From Clostridia bacterium (GTDB lineage Bacteria; Bacillota; Clostridia; RUG12999), in contig JAFVVU010000083.1 of assembly GCA_017502065.1 (NCBI GenBank), forward strand, positions 1 to 5,890: a stretch of 5,890 bases of DNA, in the 5' to 3' direction. Every line of letters begins with the position of its first letter. Within the stretch, counting starts at the first letter, position 1. Below the pieces are notes generated by a model. That model saw only the letters and a list, made by a program, of their open reading frames with translations. It did not search any database and had not been told where the DNA came from. The translations under genes were made by a program, and so were the position numbers. Positions 1 to 5,618 of this stretch are shown one piece after another.

Positions 1-187
1 AGAAGACCTCAACACAGAAGGTCTTGACATCACAGACGAAGTTATGGACGAACTCCTCAGCGTTAAGAAAGAATACTGGACAGAAGATATTGAAAACCAG
101 AAAGAATTCTTCGCACAGTTCGGCGACAGACTTCCGAAAGAAATTTCTGATGAGCTTAAAGCTCTTGAAGAAAGAATCAACGGCTAA
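1..187 (+). CDS. pckG: Phosphoenolpyruvate carboxykinase (GTP), C-terminal fragment
   Basis: This is the 3' end of a gene entering from the left edge; 61 codons are visible in the frame starting at base 2, ending in TAA at 185-187. The peptide (ending FGDRLPKEISDELKALEER then ING) matches my memory of the GTP-type PEPCK C-terminus, including the vertebrate enzyme, with the spaced pattern SxxKExWxxxIExxxxF followed by DLP or DRLP and a final amphipathic helix. GTP-type PEPCK interconverts oxaloacetate and phosphoenolpyruvate in the cytosol. In fermenters it often runs toward oxaloacetate with nucleotide triphosphate gain, but the direction is not visible here. The catalytic P-loop and metal ligands lie outside the window. 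The codons favour C-ending forms (GAC, AAC, TTC, TAC, ATC), unlike the downstream operon, which suggests a highly expressed gene. The family call rests only on the tail. Confidence 0.82.
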   Translation, partial: EDLNTEGLDITDEVMDELLSVKKEYWTEDIENQKEFFAQFGDRLPKEISDELKALEERING

Positions 188-194
188 TTAAAAC

Positions 195-226
195 AAAAAC
201 GGTGGGCAATTGCCCACCGTTTTTTT
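195..226. terminator. Bidirectional rho-independent terminator between pckG and clpC
   Basis: Bases 195-224 form a perfect 30-bp inverted repeat centred on CAATTG: stem CGGTGGGC / GCCCACCG with an AATT loop, extended by A5/T5. On the plus strand it is followed by a T-rich run from 219 onward that ends pckG. On the minus strand the A-run at 195-199 becomes the U-tract that ends clpC. The stop codon of clpC (225-227) sits right at its edge, so the two convergent genes share one terminator with almost no spacer. Confidence 0.93.
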
Positions 227-2660
227 ATTTTTCTATTTTTGTTATTTTTATTTTTCCGCGGACGCAGTCAATTTTTATTGCGTCACCGAGTTTGATATTA
301 TTATCAAGCATTTCTTCGGCAAGTGCGTCTTCAACCTTTGCCTGAATTGCACGGCGAAGCGGACGCGCTCCATATACGGGGTCAAATCCTTCTTTTGAAA
401 TAAATTCAACAACATTATCGGTATAAGTTGCAGTAATATCATTTTCGGCAAGACGTTTTATCATGCCGTCAAGGAGGATTGCCGCAATTTTCTTGATTTC
501 CGGTTTTGTAAGCGGATGGAACACAATTGTATCATCAACACGGTTAAGGAATTCCGGACGGAACGATTTTTTAAGTTCCGACATTACATTTTCCCTTATG
601 GTTTCGTAATTTGCTTTTTCCGTTTCTTCCTGACCGAAGCCGAATGTTTTCGGCTCTGTTATTTTTGATGCACCAATGTTTGATGTCATAATGATTACTG
701 TGTTTCTGAAATCAACACGTCTGCCCTGTGAATCGGTTAAAATACCGTCTTCCATTATCTGAAGCAGGATGTTAAACACATCGGGGTGCGCTTTTTCAAT
801 TTCGTCAAACAGGATTACCGAATACGGTTTTGTTCTTACCTTTTCGGTAAGCTGGCCGCCCTCGTCATATCCCACATATCCCGGAGGTGAGCCGACAAGT
901 CTTGATACGGAATGTTTTTCCATATATTCGGACATATCAATTCTTATCATTGCATTTTCGTCACCGAACACCGCTTCCGCAAGTGCTTTTGAAAGCTCGG
1001 TTTTACCTACACCGGTAGGGCCGAGGAAAATAAAGCTTCCTGTCGGGCGTTTCGGGTCTTTAAGCCCCACTCTTCCTCTTCGGATTGCTTTTGCAACAGC
1101 GGAAACCGCTTCGTCCTGACCAACCACACGTTTATGAAGTGTTGCTTCCATATTCTTAAGTCTGTCAGAATCCGATTCTGTCAGGCGGCTGACCGGAATA
1201 TTAGTCCATTTTGCAATTTTTTCGGCAATATCTTCACTTGTTATTTTAAGTTTTGTCTGTCCGTTTTCTTTATTCCAGTTTTCTTTCTTTTCTTCAAGCT
1301 CTTTTTTGAGTTTGTTTTCTTCATCACGAAGTGATGCCGCACGTTCAAATTCCTGCGCTGTTATTGCCGCTTCCTTTTCCTTTGCAACCGTTTTGATTTT
1401 ATCGTCAATGTCCTTTAAATCCGGTGGAGTTGTAAGGGTTTTCATGCGGATTGCGGATGCCGCCTCGTCAATAAGGTCGATGGCTTTATCGGGCAAAAAG
1501 CGGTCCGGAATATAACGAACGGAAAGCTTTACTGCCGCTTCAATGGCATCATCCGTAATTGTTACCTTATGGTGCGCCTCGTATTTATCCCTGATTCCTT
1601 TTAATATTGTAACCGCTTCTGCCTGCGACGGTTCGCCAACGGTTACGGGCTGGAATCTTCGTTCGAGTGCGGCGTCTTTTTCAATGTGTTTTCTGTATTC
1701 ATTGATTGTTGTTGCGCCGATTACCTGCATTTCACCTCTTGCAAGCACGGGTTTCAGTATGTTTGCGGCATCAATTGCGCCTTCTGCCGCACCTGCGCCC
1801 ACGATTGTGTGAATTTCGTCAATAAATATGATTACGTTACCTGCGGCAATAATTTCGTCCATTGCTTTTTTAAGACGTTCTTCAAATTCGCCGCGGTATT
1901 TTGCGCCTGCAAGCATTGATGACATATCAAGTGTGAAAACACGTTTGTTTTTAAGCACTTCCGGAACGTTGCCCGCAACAATATGCTGTGCAAGTCCTTC
2001 CGCAACGGCAGTTTTACCTACACCCGGTTCACCGATAAGACAGGGATTATTTTTTGTTCTTCGGGAAAGTATCTGAATAACACGTTCAATTTCGTCTTCC
2101 CTGCCGATTACGGGGTCAAGCTTGCCCTGAGCTGCCGCGGCTGTCAGGTCTTTACCGAACTGGTTAAGACCCGGAGTTGCCTTGTCTCCCTGCTTACTTT
2201 TATCAATACCTGCAAACGGACTTTCTTCCGTGAGCGATTTTATAATTGAATCATAAAGCTCTTTCGGGTTTATACCAAGCTCATTTAAAATCCTTACTGC
2301 AAGGCCCTCGCCCTCGGCAAGAATTGCAAGAAGGATATGTTCCGTTCCGACATAATTATTACCAAGCTTCTGCGCTTCCATAACGCTGAGTTCAAGAACG
2401 TTCTTTGTTCGCGGTGTAAAATCAACACGGGACGCAAGTCCGCCACTACCGCTGAACTTTCCGATAACGTTTTTGAAGCTTTCAAGTGTTACACCTTTGG
2501 ATGCAAGCACCTTTGCGGCAATTCCGCTGCCCTCTTTTACAAGACCGAGCAGCAGATGCTCAGTTCCCACAACGCCGCTGCCCATTTCAAGAGCGGTTTC
2601 CTGCGAAAATCTGATTGCAACCTGTGCTCTTTGTGTAAGTTTAAATCCATTTATTTCCAT
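225..2660 (-). CDS. clpC: ClpC, AAA+ unfoldase of the ClpCP protease
   Basis: The 811-residue product is a typical-length ClpC. It forms an ATP-driven hexamer that unfolds proteins, including arginine-phosphorylated ones, and threads them into ClpP in the cytosol. Visible parts: a double Clp-N repeat (about 1-145) with GTEH at 32-35 and 105-108, whose glutamates match the two known phosphoarginine pockets; Walker A1 GEPGVGKT (210-217) and Walker B1 ending D281-E282; arginine-finger region ERRF (333-336); a coiled-coil M domain with UVR motif (about 411-470, F438 and RDEE from 445); Walker A2 GPTGVGKT (547-554) and Walker B2 FDE (618-620); sensor-2 GARPLRR (764-770). The presumed ClpP-docking loop reads FGF (673-675). 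The ATG at 2660 is preceded by AAGGAGG at 9-nt spacing. It is the last gene of the ctsR operon, one nt after the mcsB stop. No radA or disA follows. Confidence 0.98.
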   Translation of the reverse strand: MEINGFKLTQRAQVAIRFSQETALEMGSGVVGTEHLLLGLVKEGSGIAAKVLASKGVTLESFKNVIGKFSGSGGLASRVDFTPRTKNVLELSVMEAQKLGNNYVGTEHILLAILAEGEGLAVRILNELGINPKELYDSIIKSLTEESPFAGIDKSKQGDKATPGLNQFGKDLTAAAAQGKLDPVIGREDEIERVIQILSRRTKNNPCLIGEPGVGKTAVAEGLAQHIVAGNVPEVLKNKRVFTLDMSSMLAGAKYRGEFEERLKKAMDEIIAAGNVIIFIDEIHTIVGAGAAEGAIDAANILKPVLARGEMQVIGATTINEYRKHIEKDAALERRFQPVTVGEPSQAEAVTILKGIRDKYEAHHKVTITDDAIEAAVKLSVRYIPDRFLPDKAIDLIDEAASAIRMKTLTTPPDLKDIDDKIKTVAKEKEAAITAQEFERAASLRDEENKLKKELEEKKENWNKENGQTKLKITSEDIAEKIAKWTNIPVSRLTESDSDRLKNMEATLHKRVVGQDEAVSAVAKAIRRGRVGLKDPKRPTGSFIFLGPTGVGKTELSKALAEAVFGDENAMIRIDMSEYMEKHSVSRLVGSPPGYVGYDEGGQLTEKVRTKPYSVILFDEIEKAHPDVFNILLQIMEDGILTDSQGRRVDFRNTVIIMTSNIGASKITEPKTFGFGQEETEKANYETIRENVMSELKKSFRPEFLNRVDDTIVFHPLTKPEIKKIAAILLDGMIKRLAENDITATYTDNVVEFISKEGFDPVYGARPLRRAIQAKVEDALAEEMLDNNIKLGDAIKIDCVRGKIKITKIEK

Positions 2661-2661
2661 G

Positions 2662-3672
2662 CTATTTTTCCTCCTTACCCAGAACTTCTCTTAATTTCGA
2701 TGCACGCTTTTCATCTCGCTGAGCGGCGTTTGATGCGCCCATAAGCTTTGATACGTGCGCCGGCGAAAGCTCGATTATAAGACTGTTTATTGCGGCGCTG
2801 TCCACACCGTCTATTATACCCATATTTACGCCCATCCTAACATATGGAATAAGCTTCATAAATTCGTCGTTTGTCATAATATATGCGCCGGCAAGAGTTG
2901 CATATGCTCTGCCCACTTTATCCTTGAACTGCAGCGGATTATTATCATAAAGTGCTTTTGTTACCTGACGCTCTTTTTCGATAAGCATATCAACAACGTT
3001 TTTTAAGTTTTCAAGAGTTTCCTCTTCGGTTATACCGAGAGTTACCTGATTTGACACCTGATAGATGCACGCCGCAGATTTACTGCCTTCGCCGTAAAGT
3101 CCGCGTACTGCAATACCAAGTTTATTTACTGCGGCAATCACATTATTTATGTTTCCCGTGATTGCAAGACCCGGCAGATGAAGCATTACAGATGCACGCA
3201 TTCCCGTTCCCGTGTTTGTGGGACATTTAGTAAGGTATCCGTAATTCTCGTCAAACGCAAAATCAAGTTTTTCTTCAAGTGAAGTGTCGAGTGCGTTTAA
3301 CTTTTCATATGCACCATCAAGGTCATATCCGCCCGTTATGCACTGCATACGAATGTGGTCTTCCTCGTTTACCATTACGCTTATTTCATTATCCTTATCC
3401 GTAAACACGCCCGACGGCAAGCGGCTTTCCGCAAGCTCGCGGCTTATGAGATGCTGTTCAAGCATAAGCAGTTTATCGGTTTTATCCATATTGGAGAGGT
3501 TTATAAATTTAAATTTTCTGCCGTCAAGAGCGTTTTTTGTTTTTTCAATTATTGCATTTGCCTCATCGGCGGTCATTTTTCCGCAAAAACGGAACTCTTT
3601 AAGGTTTCGGGCAAGCCTTATTCTTGAACTGATTACGATGTCGCCGTCTTTCCCGTTTGATTTATACCACAT
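2662..3672 (-). CDS. mcsB: McsB, protein arginine kinase
   Basis: The 336-residue cytosolic kinase transfers phosphate from ATP to arginine side chains, marking damaged proteins for ClpCP and acting on CtsR under stress. It belongs to the phosphagen (guanido) kinase fold. Diagnostic segments are [10 protein letters not shown] (15-24), NEEDHIR (102-108, carboxylates of the guanidinium site), [12 protein letters not shown] (150-161, with the phosphagen-kinase-type cysteine C150) and the nucleotide-binding YGEGSKSA segment (193-200). The C-terminus carries RDEKRA (319-324), matching the RDxxRA phosphoarginine pocket that allosterically stimulates McsB. This excludes creatine/arginine metabolite kinases, which lack it. 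The ATG at 3672 has AGGAGGT about 8 nt upstream. The last codons (Lys-Glu-Glu-Lys) double as the Shine-Dalgarno of clpC. Nothing essential appears missing. Confidence 0.97.
   Translation of the reverse strand: MWYKSNGKDGDIVISSRIRLARNLKEFRFCGKMTADEANAIIEKTKNALDGRKFKFINLSNMDKTDKLLMLEQHLISRELAESRLPSGVFTDKDNEISVMVNEEDHIRMQCITGGYDLDGAYEKLNALDTSLEEKLDFAFDENYGYLTKCPTNTGTGMRASVMLHLPGLAITGNINNVIAAVNKLGIAVRGLYGEGSKSAACIYQVSNQVTLGITEEETLENLKNVVDMLIEKERQVTKALYDNNPLQFKDKVGRAYATLAGAYIMTNDEFMKLIPYVRMGVNMGIIDGVDSAAINSLIIELSPAHVSKLMGASNAAQRDEKRASKLREVLGKEEK
2670..2676 (-). promoter_or_regulatory. clpC ribosome binding site inside the mcsB coding end
   Basis: AAGGAGG on the minus strand, 9 nt before the clpC ATG. 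It is read in the mcsB frame as part of the terminal Lys-Glu-Glu-Lys codons, and the mcsB stop (2664-2662) falls between it and the clpC start. This geometry favours translational coupling of clpC to mcsB. Confidence 0.9.
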
Positions 3673-3680
3673 AAGACTTT

Positions 3681-3687
3681 ACCTCCT
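3681..3687 (-). promoter_or_regulatory. mcsB ribosome binding site overlapping the mcsA stop
   Basis: AGGAGGT on the minus strand about 8 nt before the mcsB ATG. The mcsA stop TAG (3688-3686) overlaps its first bases, so ribosomes ending mcsA finish on the mcsB binding site. Confidence 0.9.
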
Positions 3688-4186
3688 ATCCTTCAATTTC
3701 TTTTGAAAGCTCTTTTATTTCATCACGAAGCTTTGCGGCTGTTTCAAAATCTTCTGTTTCAACCGCTTTTGCCATTTTAGCTTTAAGCTCGCTTAGTTTA
3801 TTCTTTTTAAGGTTTATACTTTCCGCCTTTTCGGGGAATTTTCCCGTATGCACTGCGTTTCCGTGAAGCCGTTTCATAAGCGGCGGAAGATAATTTTTAA
3901 AGGTATTATAACACTCGCTGCATCCGAATTTTGATGTTTTTGAAAATTCGGAAAGTGTGCATCCGCAGGTAGGACACACAAGAGTTGTGCCGATTGTCTT
4001 TCGTCCTATTCCTTTACCTACAAAATCGCTTATAAAATCGTTCATATTGAGCATTACGCCCGATGAGCCGATAAGCCCAAGCTCTTTTGCACATACGTCA
4101 CATACTTTATATTCCTCTTTAACCCCGTTTGTAATTTTTGAGAAAAACACGTTGGCTTCTCTCTGCATACATTTTGAGCATAACAT
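3686..4186 (-). CDS. mcsA: McsA, zinc-binding activator of McsB
   Basis: The 166-residue protein is the activator of McsB and a modulator of CtsR. The N-terminal half has two zinc-finger-like modules: C3xxC6 with C29xxC32, and C71xxC74 (plus C76) with C89xxC92. The C-terminus is a UVR-type helical hairpin (about 131-166) with F147 and R154-D155-E156. The same F-x6-RDE pattern occurs in the ClpC M domain (F438, R445-D446-E447), as is known for this family. The start is fixed because the frame meets a stop (TAA, 4195-4193) only three codons upstream of ATG 4186, with no alternative start between. The nearest good Shine-Dalgarno (AAAGGA) is 12 nt away, which is long, and an ATG-TAA pair lies between. 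The TAG stop overlaps the mcsB ribosome binding site. The family is expected from both sequence and position. Confidence 0.95.
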   Translation of the reverse strand: MLCSKCMQREANVFFSKITNGVKEEYKVCDVCAKELGLIGSSGVMLNMNDFISDFVGKGIGRKTIGTTLVCPTCGCTLSEFSKTSKFGCSECYNTFKNYLPPLMKRLHGNAVHTGKFPEKAESINLKKNKLSELKAKMAKAVETEDFETAAKLRDEIKELSKEIEG

Positions 4187-4187
4187 T

Positions 4188-4193
4188 TTACAT
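4188..4193 (-). promoter_or_regulatory. ATG-TAA start-stop element before mcsA
   Basis: On the minus strand, ATG (4193-4191) is followed at once by TAA (4190-4188), then a single A and the mcsA ATG (4186-4184). AAAGGA (4204-4199) is 5 nt from this first ATG, the better spacing, but 12 nt from the mcsA ATG. Ribosomes could initiate and stop here and then shift 4 nt to mcsA. That is an inference; it may simply be a chance ATG. Confidence 0.35.
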
Positions 4194-4205
4194 TACCGTC
4201 CTTTC

Positions 4206-4649
4206 CTATTTCCCCAGATAAAGCAGCATATTCTTAATCATATTTGCGCGGATTTTATCGCGAAGCGGACGTTCGCACGTCAGCACGCGGTCGCTTATCG
4301 CCGAAATGATTATGTTTGCTTCCCTTTTACTTATAACATCGTATTCATACAGGGCTTTTATACATACCCTTGCAGATTCAAAATCAATTTCATTTCCTAT
4401 GCTGTTGACAACATGCATCAGCATATTGTCAGGCTGCACATTTATTTTTCTTATTGTTATATATCCGCCACCGCCACGTCTGCTTTCAACAATGTATCCC
4501 TGCTCGGATGTGAACCTTGTTGAAATTACGTAATTTATCTGCGACGGTACGCAGTTGAACTTATCCGCAAGCTCATTTCTTTTAAGCGTTGCGGTATTAT
4601 CTGTCATCATTTCTTTTATAAAATTTTCAATTATATCACTTATACTCAT
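4206..4649 (-). CDS. ctsR: CtsR, transcriptional repressor of class III stress genes
   Basis: The 147-residue dimeric winged-helix repressor controls clp genes by binding tandem heptads RGTCAAA-NAN-RGTCAAA. The N-terminal DNA-binding part shows the helix-turn-helix around residues 27-47 (LADKFNCVPSQINYVISTRF) and the beta-wing RGGGGYI (58-64). R58 aligns with the wing arginine that is known to contact DNA and to be an McsB target in Geobacillus. The remainder (about 70-147) is the dimerisation and McsB/ClpC-binding domain. The ATG at 4649 has GGAGG at 6-nt spacing. It is first in the operon, 19 nt before mcsA, and has its own operator upstream, so autoregulation is expected. Length and motifs are normal for the family. 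Confidence 0.97.
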   Translation of the reverse strand: MSISDIIENFIKEMMTDNTATLKRNELADKFNCVPSQINYVISTRFTSEQGYIVESRRGGGGYITIRKINVQPDNMLMHVVNSIGNEIDFESARVCIKALYEYDVISKREANIIISAISDRVLTCERPLRDKIRANMIKNMLLYLGK

Positions 4650-4651
4650 AA

Positions 4652-4663
4652 GGAGCCTCCTCC
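4652..4663 (-). promoter_or_regulatory. ctsR ribosome binding site within a small hairpin
   Basis: The leader reads GGGAGGAGGCTCCTT directly before the ctsR ATG. GGAG (4663-4660) can pair with CTCC (4655-4652), leaving GAGG (4659-4656) as a tetraloop; one extra G-U pair is possible. The loop holds the core of the Shine-Dalgarno. The stem is only four to five pairs, so its effect in the cell is uncertain. Confidence 0.4.
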
Positions 4664-4673
4664 CAAATTTGAT

Positions 4674-4690
4674 TTTGACTATCTTTGACC
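4674..4690 (-). promoter_or_regulatory. CtsR operator of the ctsR operon
   Basis: Read on the minus strand this is GGTCAAA-GAT-AGTCAAA, a perfect match to the known CtsR consensus RGTCAAA-NAN-RGTCAAA. It lies just downstream of the predicted transcription start (about +4 to +20), where bound CtsR would block promoter clearance. A weaker third half-site, AATCAAA (4674-4668), adjoins it. Confidence 0.92.
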
Positions 4691-4699
4691 TTTAATTGA

Positions 4700-4728
4700 A
4701 TTATAGTCTCTTTTTTTTGTTTTTTCAA
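4700..4728 (-). promoter_or_regulatory. Vegetative (SigA-type) promoter of the ctsR operon
   Basis: The minus strand has -35 TTGAAA (4728-4723), a 17-nt spacer and -10 TATAAT (4705-4700). That is five of six and six of six consensus bases at ideal spacing. Transcription should start near 4693, giving a leader of about 44 nt that contains the CtsR operator and the ctsR ribosome binding site. No CIRCE (HrcA) element is seen, so control appears to be by CtsR alone. Confidence 0.85.
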
Positions 4729-4805
4729 CCGCCGAATATTTTTATTAAATTAAAATATGTCCTGTTTTCTCGAGATTTCTTTATTTTTCTTTAATTTATA
4801 AAAAA

Positions 4806-4830
4806 TTTGACTTATGGTTTGACTTTGATA
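4806..4830 (+). repeat. TTTGACT direct repeats in the divergent promoter
   Basis: Two exact TTTGACT copies (4806-4812 and 4818-4824) are separated by 5 nt, and a third partial copy TTTGATA starts at 4824. The heptad equals the reverse complement of a CtsR half-site (AGTCAAA) and has the same orientation as the operator at 4674-4690. The canonical gap is 3 nt, so this is not a standard operator. The first copy also provides the -35 hexamer, which could explain it without a regulator. Confidence 0.5.
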
Positions 4831-4836
4831 TATAAT
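4807..4836 (+). promoter_or_regulatory. Promoter of the divergent membrane-protein gene
   Basis: -35 TTGACT (4807-4812), 18-nt spacer, -10 TATAAT (4831-4836). It is a close match to the vegetative consensus and points right. The start would fall near 4842-4844, almost on top of the ribosome binding site, so the leader would be unusually short. The upstream stretch 4740-4805 is AT-rich with T-runs and shows no other structure that I can support. Confidence 0.7.
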
Positions 4837-4843
4837 AATATGC

Positions 4844-4849
4844 GGAGGG
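4844..4849 (+). promoter_or_regulatory. Ribosome binding site fixing the start at 4856
   Basis: GGAGGG ends immediately before an ATG at 4850 and 6 nt before a second in-frame ATG at 4856. Only the second has workable spacing, so the start is placed at 4856. Confidence 0.85.
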
Positions 4850-4855
4850 ATGAAT

Positions 4856-5581
4856 ATGAAGCTTGACAGATACTGGTATATACTTCTTGTTCCTGTAATA
4901 TGTTTTTGTTATTTTGCCGCGATAATGTTTTTTATGTCGGGGATTACAAACGGTGACCACGATGTTATGGAGTCGGTAAAGCTGTTTATTGTTGCATTTA
5001 TACTGACGCTGTTTTTATATATTCCGTATAAGATAAATACACCAAGTCCGAAAAAAGTGGCGCTTGCAAAATCAAAATATGAAGCCGCAATTGCCGGATT
5101 TAACATTCCCGAAACCGCAAAAACAATTGTTATTTCGGATTGCACGGTGCTTTCATTAAAAGAAAAATGCGTTATCGTTTGGCGCGGTGCGCAGGCACTT
5201 TATATACTGACAGCCGGCGATGAACCGGAAATGCTGGAATATCCGCTTGCAAAGCTTAACACGCTTTTAAGATGTGAAAATACTTATTCGGGAGAAGATA
5301 TTAAAGAGATAAATGACGAGTGGAACAAACATAATCTTTATGTGCGCACAGAGTCAGATATTTTCCGCAGAACAATAAAAAAGAACAAAGCTCTGACATA
5401 TAAGCTGGGCGATATTGAAATGAGTCCTCATTCGTGTTACGTACTGCTTGGTATGCTTAAAGCAGACCTTGCAAATGTTGATTTCGGCGAGGGCGACCGA
5501 AAGGAAATCCTTGAACAGTATTACAAAGATGGCGCAATTCCGCATTACATCTACACTCGCGAAAAAGGAAGAATAGAATAA
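4856..5581 (+). CDS. Hypothetical protein with two N-terminal membrane helices
   Basis: I do not recognise this 241-residue protein. It starts MKLDRYWY, has hydrophobic segments at about 8-28 and 41-58 with a short loop (NGDHD) between them, and then a soluble part (about 60-241) ending in a charged tail. Positive residues after the second helix (K59 and the PSPKK stretch) suggest that the soluble part is cytosolic. Alternating strands around 88-135 (for example CVIVWRGAQALYIL followed later by YPLAKL) vaguely recall bacterial PH-like domains that follow paired membrane helices, but this is a weak impression. The C-terminal region 140-225 looks helical and charged. No catalytic motif, CxxC pair or lipobox is evident. 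The upstream ATG at 4850 is rejected because it abuts the Shine-Dalgarno. It is transcribed divergently from ctsR, from a promoter with CtsR-like heptads, and ends just before a terminator, so it appears monocistronic. Confidence 0.85.
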   Translation: MKLDRYWYILLVPVICFCYFAAIMFFMSGITNGDHDVMESVKLFIVAFILTLFLYIPYKINTPSPKKVALAKSKYEAAIAGFNIPETAKTIVISDCTVLSLKEKCVIVWRGAQALYILTAGDEPEMLEYPLAKLNTLLRCENTYSGEDIKEINDEWNKHNLYVRTESDIFRRTIKKNKALTYKLGDIEMSPHSCYVLLGMLKADLANVDFGEGDRKEILEQYYKDGAIPHYIYTREKGRIE

Positions 5582-5585
5582 AATA

Positions 5586-5618
5586 AAACGGTGGGTAAAA
5601 GCCCACCGTTTCATTTTA
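5586..5618. terminator. Bidirectional terminator between the hypothetical gene and the permease
   Basis: The stem AAACGGTGGG (5586-5595) pairs with CCCACCGTTT (5602-5611) around a TAAAAG loop, closable to AAAA by a T-G pair. The U-tract is better for minus-strand transcripts (TTTTATTTTATT after the stem) than for plus-strand ones (TTTCATTTTA). The stop codon of the permease (5613-5611) overlaps its edge. The stem core is the same as in the terminator at 195-226. Confidence 0.85.

Noticed and set aside
2337..2744. 135-codon plus-strand open frame opposite the start of clpC and end of mcsB
   Set aside because: It is an antisense shadow of conserved coding sequence, and its composition is explained by the codon bias of the opposite strand.
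3284..3706. 140-codon plus-strand open frame opposite mcsB
   Set aside because: It is antisense to a full-length McsB with all motifs intact, its serine- and leucine-rich peptide is typical of a shadow frame, and no start signal is seen.
3957..4523. 188-codon plus-strand open frame opposite mcsA and ctsR
   Set aside because: It lies antisense across two well-identified genes and their junction, has no credible ribosome binding site, and its peptide has no recognisable features.
4651..4661. 11-bp palindrome AGGAGCCTCCT as a protein-binding site
   Set aside because: It is largely the Shine-Dalgarno and its adjacent complement; as a DNA operator it is too short to support.
4850..4852. Upstream ATG as the start of the divergent membrane protein
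   Set aside because: It directly abuts GGAGGG with no spacing; the in-frame ATG at 4856 has 6-nt spacing.
4650..4855. CIRCE (HrcA) operator or riboswitch in the divergent region
   Set aside because: I looked for the TTAGCACTC inverted repeat and for extended pairing typical of riboswitches; neither is present, only promoters, heptads and AT-rich runs.
5354..5614. 86-codon minus-strand open frame under the hypothetical gene
   Set aside because: It overlaps the plus-strand gene, which has a proper promoter, Shine-Dalgarno and terminator; its start would lie within the terminator stem and no ribosome binding site is present.
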